From NCBI RefSeq assembly GCF_008974285.1, contig NZ_BKZV01000007.1:1-64000 (forward strand): DNA of 64,000 bases, given 5' to 3'. The notes beneath the pieces were generated by a model, which searched no databases, was not told where the DNA came from, and was given only the letters and a program-made list of their open reading frames with translations. Below, piece by piece: positions 1-11,979 of this stretch. This DNA comes from Thermogemmatispora aurantia. GTDB lineage: Bacteria; Chloroflexota; Ktedonobacteria; Ktedonobacterales; Ktedonobacteraceae. Position 1 is the stretch's first letter. Every line of letters begins with the position of its first letter. The position numbers and the translations under genes were made by a program.

Positions 1-123
1 AGAGGAGGGGGAGAGAGGCGAGGGAGCAGGAGGGATCGGAGACGAGCGAGGAGAGCAGGGTCTGCCAGTGGCGGGCGAGCCGGACAATGGTCTGCTCCTC
101 AAACAACTCGCTGCTATACTCAA
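1..123. repeat. 123-bp direct repeat, copy 1 (cut by edge)
   Basis: Bases 1-123 match 3448-3570 base for base, both inside the end of NRPS condensation domains; identity stops abruptly at 124/3571. The repeat is open to the left, so its true length is unknown. This much identity between neighbouring domains that otherwise differ suggests recent duplication or gene conversion of an NRPS segment. Confidence 0.95.
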
Positions 124-1441
124 TGCAGCCGTGCAGAGAACCGTCGGGCAGCTCCTCTAGAATCAGCGAGAGGTCAAAGCGGCTGCTCCCGTTGGACAGG
201 GCACTCTCCTGAACGCGCCAGCCCTCTGGCAACGAGGCTGGAGCAGGTGCCAGTGAGACGGCAACCTGAAATAGTGGATTCTGAGAGAGATCGCGCTCGG
301 GAAGAAGGTGTTGAACCAGGTGGTAGAAAGGCATATCGCTGTGAGCCAGCACTTCTGTTAGATTGTGCCATGTCTGTTTCACTAACTCACGAGCACTCAG
401 CGTATTGCTCAATTGACTGCGCAGCACGAGGGTATTGAGAAAGTACCCTGGAATAGACTCAAACTCGGGCCGATGGTGGCGATCACTGGTGAAAATACCA
501 ATCAAAAAGTCCTCCTGGTAGCTGTAGCGATAGAGCAAGATCTGGAAAGCAGCCACCAGGGCCGTATAAAGGCTGATACCCTCCTCGTGGACAAAGCTAT
601 GCACCGTTTCCATTATATCTTTAGCAATAGTGAAGTGATAGGTGCTACCCTGAAAGCTCTGCTGAGCAGGGCGTGGACGGTCAGTAGGCAAGCTAAGCGC
701 AGTCGGGGCGCCCTCTAAATAGCGCTTCCAGAAAGCGACCAGCTGTTGCAAACGCTCAGCAGAGAGATGAGCCTGTTGCCAGAGTGTGTAGTCGGCGTAC
801 TGATAAGGGGCAGGCTCGATACTTGGAGAAGGCTGCTGGCAAAAGCGCTGATAGAGGTGGAAGAGTTCAGGGAGCAGGATACTCTGAACGGTGTGGCCAT
901 CGCAGATAATGTGATGAACAACGAGGACAAGCCAGTGCAGCTGTGGGGAAAAATGGAGCAGGCAGGCGCGCAGCAAGGGAGCCTGAGAGAGATCAAACGG
1001 GAGGCGAGCCTGCTGCTCGACGAAGGAGCGAGCGGCGGCGAACTGCTCAGGCGCAGGCAGAGAAGAGAAGTCGGTCACAGGAAGAGGGAGAGAGAGGCAA
1101 GGCTCTACTACCTGCGCAGGGGAGCCATTGAACGCAGGGAAAGAAGATCTCCAGAGATGGTGACGATCCAGAAAGGCCTGAAGACTCTGCTGAAGAGCAG
1201 CCTCGTTCAGGTCGCCGGGAATCTCAATGACAATAGGGGTATTGTAGACAGCAGAATCAGGCTGTAGCTGGGAAAGAAACCAGAGCTGCTGCTGGCCATA
1301 AGAGAGAGGGGCAGGCTGCTCTGGATCGTGGTGCGGCAACGGAGGTAGCAAAGTTTTTCTGCCCTGTTGATCCAGCTTCCCTTCACGCAGCTTTTCAAGT
1401 AAAGCACGCCTCTTATTGGAAATATCTCTCTGTGATGTCAT
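1..1441 (-). CDS. NRPS condensation-domain protein, cut by left edge
   Basis: N-terminal 480 codons of a non-ribosomal peptide synthetase; the rest lies beyond the left edge. ATG at 1441 opens a short helical leader, then a condensation domain with LSYGQQQLWFL (motif C1) and HHIICDG (the HHxxxDG catalytic motif) near residues 180-186. The reading frame stays open to base 1. Condensation domains join an upstream PCP-bound acyl/peptidyl group to the amino acid on the following module. It starts 72 bp after the stop of the preceding C-A-PCP gene and is probably in the same operon. Its last visible stretch (1-123) is identical to the matching part of that gene, so an A domain probably follows. 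The leader resembles the leader of the neighbouring NRPS and may help the proteins dock (inference). Confidence 0.9.
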   Translation of the reverse strand, partial: MTSQRDISNKRRALLEKLREGKLDQQGRKTLLPPLPHHDPEQPAPLSYGQQQLWFLSQLQPDSAVYNTPIVIEIPGDLNEAALQQSLQAFLDRHHLWRSSFPAFNGSPAQVVEPCLSLPLPVTDFSSLPAPEQFAAARSFVEQQARLPFDLSQAPLLRACLLHFSPQLHWLVLVVHHIICDGHTVQSILLPELFHLYQRFCQQPSPSIEPAPYQYADYTLWQQAHLSAERLQQLVAFWKRYLEGAPTALSLPTDRPRPAQQSFQGSTYHFTIAKDIMETVHSFVHEEGISLYTALVAAFQILLYRYSYQEDFLIGIFTSDRHHRPEFESIPGYFLNTLVLRSQLSNTLSARELVKQTWHNLTEVLAHSDMPFYHLVQHLLPERDLSQNPLFQVAVSLAPAPASLPEGWRVQESALSNGSSRFDLSLILEELPDGSLHGCIEYSSELFEEQTIVRLARHWQTLLSSLVSDPSCSLASLPLL

Positions 1442-1513
1442 CTTCTACTACACCTGCTTTCTAGTTATAGCTAGATATCTGTACTTTTTGACAATCTTTT
1501 ACCGAGCAGCTTT

Positions 1514-4888
<3,375 letters not shown>

Positions 4889-4898
4889 CGTTCACCTC

Positions 4899-6146
4899 TC
4901 ACCTTTCCCAAGATACCGGCAAACTTTTGAGGCCACGCAGGCCGAGATTCTCACGCCAGACAAGCGGAACCGGCTCCAGCCGTAGACTAGGCAGGCGACG
5001 CACAATTAGCTCGATAGCAATTTGAACCTCAATACGCGCCAGAGCTGCCCCGAAGCAGAAATGACTGCCCCAGGCGAAGGCCACATGGCGATTGTCCTCG
5101 CGTCGAATATTGAGGCGGTCGGGATCGGGGAAGCGCTCTGGATCGCGGTTGGCTGCACCCATAACCGCGATCACTGCCTCGCGCTTCCGAATCTTCTTCC
5201 CACCCAGTTCCGTATCCTCGGGGGCCAGACGAGCCGTATGCTGGCTGGGACTCTCGTAGCGCAGCAACTCCTCCACTGCCGATGGGATCAGTGAGAGGTC
5301 TGCGCGCAGCAAAGCAAGCTGATCCGGGTGGCGCAATAAGCTCAGCACGCCATTCCCGATCAGATTGGTTGTTGTCTCCTGTCCTCCCACCATCGTAATA
5401 ATCGTATTGGCGATAATCTCCTCCTCGCTCAGGCGATCGCCATCGATCTCGGCGGTCAAGAATGCATGGATCAAACCCTCGCGCGGATGGCGCTCAATTT
5501 CTCTGATGGCTGTGCGAAAATAGGCGGTCATCTCATTGAGACTGCGAATCGTCTGAGCCACCCGGTCCGGGTTATGTTGAAAATTCCCGAGCACCTGTGC
5601 GAAATCAGCTGACCAGGCTGTCAACTGCTGCCAATCCTCCGTAGGCACCCCCAGCATCTCGGCAGTGACGATCGCTGGTAAGGGATAAGCCAGGTCCGCG
5701 ATCACGTCCATGTATCCCTGAGCTTGAACGCGATCGAGCAAGCTGTTAGCAATGTCGCGGATATGCTCGCGCAGCACGGCCACGCGGCGAGGAGTAAAAG
5801 CCTTCGCTGCCAGACTGCGCACCCGCGTATGGGCTGGCGGGTCCAGAAACAGCATCTGCTTCACCATGACGCGGGCCAGTGGAGTCAGCGCCTGCATCCC
5901 CATAGCCTCTAGCTGCTCAGGGGTTGGCGTGCGCTGGGCAGAAAAGCGCTGAAAGACCGTGATGACATCAGCATAGCGCGTCACTACCCAGGCGTGTAAA
6001 AAGGGGTCCCAGTGAACAGGGTCCTCGCGACGCAGGCGGTGGTATAGCGGATAAGGATTTGCCAGAATCTCTGGATCAAGTAGATGATACAAACTTAGTG
6101 GTGGCTCCTGCCGCTGTGGCGGCGTCACCGACCTCGGTTCCTGCAT
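4899..6146 (-). CDS. Cytochrome P450
   Basis: 415-residue soluble bacterial class I type P450. Visible: I-helix oxygen-activation motif GGQETT (254-259), the ExxR of helix K in ELLRYESP, and the haem loop FAWGSHFCFG with the cysteine ligand at about 364 (Trp replaces the usual Gly in FGxGxHxCxG). It needs ferredoxin and a reductase, none of which is in the window. Lying between two NRPS genes, it probably oxidises a PCP-bound amino acid or the finished peptide (inference; beta-hydroxylation and side-chain coupling are the common roles). A 127-bp gap separates it from the A-PCP gene upstream; GAGGAG precedes the ATG. Confidence 0.95.
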   Translation of the reverse strand: MQEPRSVTPPQRQEPPLSLYHLLDPEILANPYPLYHRLRREDPVHWDPFLHAWVVTRYADVITVFQRFSAQRTPTPEQLEAMGMQALTPLARVMVKQMLFLDPPAHTRVRSLAAKAFTPRRVAVLREHIRDIANSLLDRVQAQGYMDVIADLAYPLPAIVTAEMLGVPTEDWQQLTAWSADFAQVLGNFQHNPDRVAQTIRSLNEMTAYFRTAIREIERHPREGLIHAFLTAEIDGDRLSEEEIIANTIITMVGGQETTTNLIGNGVLSLLRHPDQLALLRADLSLIPSAVEELLRYESPSQHTARLAPEDTELGGKKIRKREAVIAVMGAANRDPERFPDPDRLNIRREDNRHVAFAWGSHFCFGAALARIEVQIAIELIVRRLPSLRLEPVPLVWRENLGLRGLKSLPVSWER

Positions 6147-6273
6147 AATTGTCTAGGGCTCCTCTTGTCCAGCAACGGACTGACCGTTTCTTCTTGCAGT
6201 CGCAAACCATGCTGGCTGCTCTCTCCCCCTATTCTGGCAGCCGGCAGGCGCGTTACACGCTTCTCTCCCTGCT

Positions 6274-8319
6274 TCACCTGTTCCGCAACTGCTCTAGCAA
6301 GCTACTGGCTTCCTGCTCACTTATAGTGGCCAGGCGCTCAAGCAGTAGCTGCTCGATGCGAGCGGCGAGGCGGCGTACTGTTGGTGCGGTAAACAGCGTA
6401 TGCAGCGAAATCTGCACCCCGAACAGCTCGGTCAGGCGCAAGATGAGCTGGGCCCCAAGCAGAGAGTGGCCACCGAGCATAAAGAAGTTGGCATTAGCAT
6501 CGATTGCTGAGCGTCCCAGCAGCGAGCAGACTACCTCGGCCACCTGTTGTTCGATAGCGTTAGCTGGGGCCGCAGCCGCGTCGGTCGCAGGCAAAGCGGC
6601 CAGGCTTTCCATGTCTGCCTCTCCTGTCTCTGGAGCTTCTGACAGGATCTCGCTGGCTTCAGGTGGGGGTAACGCCGCCCGATCGATCTTGCCATGCGCA
6701 GTCAGTGGCAGGGCCTCCAGACGCACAAAGATCGTGGGAAGCATATAATTGGGCAACTGCTTAGCGAGCGCCGTACGCAGCTGAGAGGGTGTGGGACGCG
6801 CTTCTGGCGAGGTGACCACATAGGCCACAAGTTGCTTCTCGCCAGGTAGCTCCTCGCGAGCGATGACGACGCTGGCAGTGATCCCCGGCTGCTGATTGAG
6901 CACCGTGGCTATCTCGTCCAGCTCAACGCGATAACCTCGGATCTTGACCTGAGTATCCAGGCGGCCCAGGAAAGCAATCTGGCCATCTGGCAAGAAGCGT
7001 GCCTGATCGCCCGTACGATACATCCGGGCCCCAGGCTGTTGAGCAAATGGATCAGGGAGAAAACGCTCAGCGGTCAGCTCTGGGCGTCCTCGGTAACCAC
7101 GAGCCACTCCCTGGCCGCCGATATACAGCTCGCCAGGTGTTCCCCAGGGCACAGGGCGGAGCGCTTCATCGAGAATGTAAATCGACGTATTGTCAATAGC
7201 CCAGCCAATAGATGGCGGCTCGGCCAGCGGCTCGCTCACTGGGGGCACAGGGCCGGAAGTCGCTACCACCGTGGCCTCGGTCGGTCCGTAGTTGTTCACC
7301 AGCGTGAAGGGCAGGCCGGGCTGCGGATAGCGGTGAAGCGTATCGGCTCCCGTCAGCAAGAAGCGCAGAGCAGTTTCGCGAGGCCATGGGAGCTGGATCA
7401 AACGTTCGGCCAGCGGCGTTGGTAAGAAAGCGATGGTGATTGCCTGCTCAACCAGCCAATCACGCAGTGCTGGTGCGGAGAGACGAAGCTCATCAGCAGG
7501 CAAATAGACAGTTGCGCCGCATGTCAGATAAGGCCAAAGCTCCCAGCCGGTTGCATCGAAAGCTGGACTGGTCACCTGGCTGGCCCTATCGGCAGCGCTC
7601 ACGGAAAAGGCACGCTGGTGCCAGAAGATCAAATTCAGCAGGCCATCATGGGTGACCTCCACACCCTTGGGGCGCCCGGTTGAACCCGAGGTATAGATCA
7701 CGTAGGCCAGATCGGCTGCTGTGGCCTGTTGTTCCTTGATCTCTCCCGTTGACTGGGTTGCCAGCCTGACGGCATCCTGATCTAAGTAGACACGCTGCCT
7801 CGTCGGGATCACAGCTTCCTGCTCAAGTTGGCGGGCCAGACGAGAAGTTGTGACCAATACGGGGGCCTGCGCGTCCTTCAGCATGAAGCATACGCGCTCG
7901 TGTGGATAAGACGGATCAAGCGGCAAATAGGCCCCGCCGGCTTTGAGAATAGCTAGCAGCCCCACTACCATCTCCGGTGAGCGCTCCAGGTAGAGGCCGA
8001 CAGGAACACCAGGGTAGACCCCTAGCGCTCGGAGATAATGAGCCAGCTGATTGGCTCGCCGGTTTAGCTCCTGATAGCTCAAAGTAGTCCCCGCTGTCAC
8101 TACTGCTGGAGCCTGCGGGCGCTCGCGCGCCTGCTGAGCAACAAGAGCCGGTATACAGATATCACGCGGATAATCTCGCTGAACTGCGACCCAGAGGCTG
8201 GGTGGCTGTTCTGCTTCACTCGCCAGGAGACGACCGGGATTCTCCTCGATTACACCTCTAGCCACCATTGCTAGCGCAGAGAGTTTGCTACTGTGCAGCT
8301 CTTCTTGCTGAAGATCCAT
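6274..8319 (-). CDS. NRPS initiation module: adenylation-PCP, Leu predicted
   Basis: 681 residues, A domain plus PCP with no condensation domain, as expected for a loading module. Core motifs: VIYTSGSTGRPKGVE (A3), NNYGPTEATV (A5), GELYIGG (A6), YRTGD (A7), KIRGYRVELDEI (A8), HGKIDR (A10) and LGGHSL with PCP Ser about 619. Aligning by eye with GrsA, the ten specificity positions read D-A-W-F-L-G-N-V-V-K, the established leucine code. It is the first gene of the NRPS set, so the product probably begins with Leu or a close analogue. AGGAG lies about 12 nt before ATG 8319, a slightly long spacing. Confidence 0.93.
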   Translation of the reverse strand: MDLQQEELHSSKLSALAMVARGVIEENPGRLLASEAEQPPSLWVAVQRDYPRDICIPALVAQQARERPQAPAVVTAGTTLSYQELNRRANQLAHYLRALGVYPGVPVGLYLERSPEMVVGLLAILKAGGAYLPLDPSYPHERVCFMLKDAQAPVLVTTSRLARQLEQEAVIPTRQRVYLDQDAVRLATQSTGEIKEQQATAADLAYVIYTSGSTGRPKGVEVTHDGLLNLIFWHQRAFSVSAADRASQVTSPAFDATGWELWPYLTCGATVYLPADELRLSAPALRDWLVEQAITIAFLPTPLAERLIQLPWPRETALRFLLTGADTLHRYPQPGLPFTLVNNYGPTEATVVATSGPVPPVSEPLAEPPSIGWAIDNTSIYILDEALRPVPWGTPGELYIGGQGVARGYRGRPELTAERFLPDPFAQQPGARMYRTGDQARFLPDGQIAFLGRLDTQVKIRGYRVELDEIATVLNQQPGITASVVIAREELPGEKQLVAYVVTSPEARPTPSQLRTALAKQLPNYMLPTIFVRLEALPLTAHGKIDRAALPPPEASEILSEAPETGEADMESLAALPATDAAAAPANAIEQQVAEVVCSLLGRSAIDANANFFMLGGHSLLGAQLILRLTELFGVQISLHTLFTAPTVRRLAARIEQLLLERLATISEQEASSLLEQLRNR

Positions 8320-8683
8320 ATGAATAGCTTGCTCCTACTCAAATAAATCATATATCCTTATTGCCTCTCCCGGGAGAAGGCTATGATCAAGACAGCCTGC
8401 TGATTAAGCGTAGACAGACAGTACCCTTGAGGATACGTCTTTTGAAAAGTCACTGAATCCGTTGTGGCTGTAGCAGCTCTGAAGTGCTTCATTCCTGCTT
8501 ACTATCCTCCCTATCTACCAGACTCCCTGCTCGGGGAGCGCGTATGAACGAATGCGCCTTCAAATGAGTTAGGAAGAAGAACGTCAGATAACAGTATACT
8601 GCTCTATTGGCTGGGAAGCTCCTCTGGGATAGCTTTTTTAGCTGAATATGATAGCCGTCTTTGCCGGCATTGATGACCGCTTT
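8320..8683. other. Intergenic, NRPS operon promoter region
   Basis: Separates the NRPS genes from the exopolysaccharide genes, both reading left. The 60 bases next to the NRPS start are AT-richer than the surroundings, so the promoter is probably there, but I see no convincing -35/-10 pair and no clear terminator. Confidence 0.4.
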
Positions 8684-9838
8684 CTAGCGGACCTGATCCA
8701 TTGCCAGGGGAGTTCCCTGTTCGGCTGTGCTCCAAATGTGCTGACAGGCGGCAATACCCTGACGAATGCCCTCCTGAATAGCGCGGTTATTGGCGGGCGT
8801 TTGGGTCTGCGAACTGTAGAGATTGGCGTCCCAGCCGTAATAAGCGATGCCGGTAGCTCCATGCTGGCAGAAGCTCTGACTTTGCTGGACAATATCGGCA
8901 GTGCTTGGCAGGGGCCAGCTCAAGCCTGCGCGTGTTGAGGGGCCGCCGAAAGCCTGGGCGATCCCAATCAGAGGTGTCTGGGTGTAGCTCCAGCCTCGTT
9001 TCTGCAGGCTAGTGAACATGGCATTCAGAGTGCTGCGCATCGACCAGTCATAGCGGCTGGCTGAGGCATCTTCCTTGGCTTGCAAGACCGTGAAGATGTA
9101 GAGACCGATCATGTCGCAGCCCTCGGGAGTGAAATTAGCCGCCACCTCATCGTGCCAGCCGGTATCGAAGCCTGAAGGAGGCGAGGCGCCAAAACCGCAG
9201 ATGGCTGGGCGCTGTGGCGTGTATTGCTGGATCAAGTCGTGAAACTTGATTAACAGCTCACGAGCGCTGCCGGGGTCCCACAGCACCCAGTCATCGAGCA
9301 CCCAGTAACCCAGAATGAGCGGATTGGACTGGGTCTCTTCGAGATGCCGTCTGACAAGCTGAAGCAAAGCCTCTTCACTCGGAATCGGCACGGAGTCCCG
9401 CCCGCAGTAAGGATGGGCGCCGGGCGGTGGTGGTTTGACCGTCTTTGTGCGGTGGCACTCGTAATACTGCAGATAGCTAGAGATATAGCCATCGATGACC
9501 TGCATGTGAGCAGCCTGCAGCGCCTGCCCTAGTTCGCTCTCAGGCGAGGGAGGATTGCCGTACTCAAAGACAACCCGCATCCCCAAGGCAGCAGCCTCAG
9601 CTACCTCGGCAGGAGTGCCAACGCTGAAGCCGCCGATCAGGCGCAGGTCCTTGAAGCGGCTCTCCTGTCCGCTGGAGCCGGAGAAGCGCGGGCTGCTGAT
9701 TGTCAGTTGAGAAACCAGTGGCGAATTGGTAATCACCCACCAGGGATGTAGCAGCCAACCTGCTCCTACCAAGATGACTATAACCGACACGCTGAGCAGC
9801 AAAAAGGCGCGCTTCTGCCAATGATATACCTGCTTCAT
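8684..9838 (-). CDS. Exported TIM-barrel-like protein, unknown function
   Basis: 384 residues. An uncleaved-looking N-terminal membrane segment (about 11-33, after basic KR) precedes an extracytoplasmic domain. The rest shows the alternating strand/helix pattern of a (beta/alpha)8 glycosidase: GGFSVGTPAEVAEAAALGM, a mid-protein WVLDDWVLW with adjacent Asp residues, then GIAYYGWDAN near the end. I do not recognise a family. Position at the 3' end of the exopolysaccharide operon suggests a surface glycan hydrolase or binding protein (inference). It has several Cys residues, which could form disulfides outside the cell. Confidence 0.8.
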   Translation of the reverse strand: MKQVYHWQKRAFLLLSVSVIVILVGAGWLLHPWWVITNSPLVSQLTISSPRFSGSSGQESRFKDLRLIGGFSVGTPAEVAEAAALGMRVVFEYGNPPSPESELGQALQAAHMQVIDGYISSYLQYYECHRTKTVKPPPPGAHPYCGRDSVPIPSEEALLQLVRRHLEETQSNPLILGYWVLDDWVLWDPGSARELLIKFHDLIQQYTPQRPAICGFGASPPSGFDTGWHDEVAANFTPEGCDMIGLYIFTVLQAKEDASASRYDWSMRSTLNAMFTSLQKRGWSYTQTPLIGIAQAFGGPSTRAGLSWPLPSTADIVQQSQSFCQHGATGIAYYGWDANLYSSQTQTPANNRAIQEGIRQGIAACQHIWSTAEQGTPLAMDQVR

Positions 9839-9933
9839 ACGTTTGTCGCTCCCTGCTTGACTTCCTGCGCAATGGTCATGCTAGAATGGCGACCGGCCCG
9901 GCCTCGCTGCTCTTGAGAACTCCTCGCCGGTGA

Positions 9934-10665
9934 CTAAGCCGTCTCGACCTCCTGTTGGCCAAAAAGCTTGGGAAGAAAGGTTTTGGCCAGTTCCAGGTTT
10001 CCCTCGTAGCTACGATAGAGCCAGCTTTCCAGCTTCTGCCTGGGTGTTGCTCCCTCGGCTACCCACCAAATGGGGTGTGTCAAGAGCTGAAGCGCCTTCT
10101 TGTCACGAAAAGCGGCTGACTGCAGCGGGTGGCCATAGCGCCAGCGTCCTGTGGAATCGCTGATATAGGCAAGGTCGCCCCGCTGGGCTAAATGATAGAC
10201 CCTATAGATCGGCCTGGCCTCTTCTACCGGGATGCTGGAGAGCGTGCGCGGACTGTGGACGCTCGCGATATCACGCTTGACATAGGGGTAGAAGTGGGCC
10301 AGGATCTCTATTTCGTGGGCAACGTCAAGACGCTGACCGTGATAATCCTGTAGATCAATGTGAAGGGCGATATCATGTCCATAATTATGAATCTGCTCCA
10401 GAAGACGAGCACTTTCTGTGCTAAGTACATTATAGAATGGAGAGGACAGCATCACAAAATACGTGGCCTGGAAGCCTAACTCGTGTTCGACCCGGGCAAT
10501 CTCCAGAGCTGCTTTTAGGCTGATATCAATATCGTGTCTCAGAAGCAGTATCCGCTCGCCGCTTGCTAGCCGCTCCTCAAGAGCGTCAAAAAGCGAGCAA
10601 CGGTAGCCTCGGCTGGCAAAGGCCGAGAGGAGTTGACGATAGCCTTGTAACGTAAAGTCTTCCAC
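9934..10665 (-). CDS. Polysaccharide-deacetylase-like protein
   Basis: 243 residues. LLLRHDIDIS (about 40-49) resembles the metal/base motif of NodB-type deacetylases, and a later HDIALHID could supply further metal ligands; the rest has barrel-like periodicity. It has no signal peptide, so it may act on cytoplasmic lipid-linked sugar, or be a family member without deacetylase activity. The start appears to be GTG at 10665. It sits 57 bp after the GT4 gene in the same direction, in the exopolysaccharide operon. Confidence 0.7.
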   Translation of the reverse strand: MEDFTLQGYRQLLSAFASRGYRCSLFDALEERLASGERILLLRHDIDISLKAALEIARVEHELGFQATYFVMLSSPFYNVLSTESARLLEQIHNYGHDIALHIDLQDYHGQRLDVAHEIEILAHFYPYVKRDIASVHSPRTLSSIPVEEARPIYRVYHLAQRGDLAYISDSTGRWRYGHPLQSAAFRDKKALQLLTHPIWWVAEGATPRQKLESWLYRSYEGNLELAKTFLPKLFGQQEVETA

Positions 10666-10722
10666 TGCTCTTCTACCTGTTTCTAGGTTCTACTATGAGT
10701 GAACTTTATAGTCTGCTGATTT

Positions 10723-11979
10723 TTAACTGTTGACGATCTGCTGGTATAGTTGCAGTAGGTTTTCCTGTTCCTTCTCCCAATGCAGATCGGAAGAGGCCGC
10801 CTGTAGAGCATTCTGGCGCATGGTAGCCAGCGTCTCTGGGCGGGCGAACATCCCATTAATGGTCCTGGCAATAGCTTGAGGAGTAAGCTCGCTAACCACC
10901 TCACCCAGGCCGTAAGCCTGCACCAGCTCTACCACGGCAGGCAGGGCCGAGGTCAGAACGGGTACGCCGGCCATAATGTACTCAAACAGCTTATTGGGCA
11001 GAAACATCCGCACATTCAGCGAATAGTCGGGCGAGGCGACCAGTAAGCCTAGATCCGCCGAGGCTGTCCAGCTCAGCAGCTCGGCGTAAGGTACTGCGGG
11101 CAAGAGCTTCACGCGGTCGCTGACTTGCTCTGCCGCAATCAACTGTTCCAGCTCCTCTGCGGCGTTGCCTAATCCTTTCCCTAAGAGCACAATCACGATC
11201 TCGGGATCAAGGTAGCGAGCGGCCTTGACCAGAAGATCCAGCGAGCGGTTGGCCTGGAGGCGTCCCTGATAAAGTGCGAGGCGGATCTGAGGTGCAAGGC
11301 CAAGGGCCTCGTGTAGCCGTCTAGTACGTGTCACCTGCTGGTAGGGAGGAATATTACGTACCAGCGCCAGGTGTTTAATCCGGTAGCGGCGCTGAAGCTC
11401 CTCAACAATTGGTGGAGAGACCGTGATTACGCCATCGCTGGCTGGAATCATTCCCTGCATGAGCAGGGTCAGCAGATGGTGAAGTAAGCGTCGCCCCCAG
11501 CTCATCGAAGAGAGGGGATGCTCCTCCAGAGGCATTTCGTGAGCCTCAAAGACCAGCCGTTTCCGGCGCAGGCGCGAGGCCAGGTAGCAAGCTGGTAAAG
11601 CGGCAACATCATGAGCGTGGTAAACATCCGCGTCTGTGCTCAGCACCTGCCACGTACCGCGTACGAGGAGAGAGGCAGCTCGCAATAGAGCGCGACGTTT
11701 GAAACGAGATGAGAAAAACTCGGGGGCCAGCCGTACATGCTGCAGGGCAATGCCTTGGATTTGCTCACGAGCAGGTTGCTCTTGGGAGTCCAAATCGACC
11801 ACGCTGACGTGACAGCCGGCGGCGCTGAGCGCGGTAGCGGCCCGCATTACTCGTACATCACTCTTCCCCTGGCCCAGTACATGCATACAGACCCGCAGGG
11901 AGGGTAAACCTCCTGAATGCTCTCCGTTTGAAGCCTTGGTAGCCTTATTGGGGCGCTGGCTGGCTAGCAACTCTGTCAA
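10723..11979 (-). CDS. Glycosyltransferase family 4 (paralogue 2)
   Basis: 418-residue GT-B retaining glycosyltransferase. The C-terminal nucleotide-sugar domain contains LSWTASADLGLL and LPNKLFEYIMAGVPVL, the GT4 donor-binding region with its Glu. It is clearly paralogous to the gene immediately upstream. It starts with TTG at 11979, overlapping the upstream stop as TTGA, with AGGAGG about 8 nt upstream, so translation is coupled. It probably adds one sugar to the lipid-linked repeat unit; the sugar cannot be told from sequence. Confidence 0.9.
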   Translation of the reverse strand: MTELLASQRPNKATKASNGEHSGGLPSLRVCMHVLGQGKSDVRVMRAATALSAAGCHVSVVDLDSQEQPAREQIQGIALQHVRLAPEFFSSRFKRRALLRAASLLVRGTWQVLSTDADVYHAHDVAALPACYLASRLRRKRLVFEAHEMPLEEHPLSSMSWGRRLLHHLLTLLMQGMIPASDGVITVSPPIVEELQRRYRIKHLALVRNIPPYQQVTRTRRLHEALGLAPQIRLALYQGRLQANRSLDLLVKAARYLDPEIVIVLLGKGLGNAAEELEQLIAAEQVSDRVKLLPAVPYAELLSWTASADLGLLVASPDYSLNVRMFLPNKLFEYIMAGVPVLTSALPAVVELVQAYGLGEVVSELTPQAIARTINGMFARPETLATMRQNALQAASSDLHWEKEQENLLQLYQQIVNS

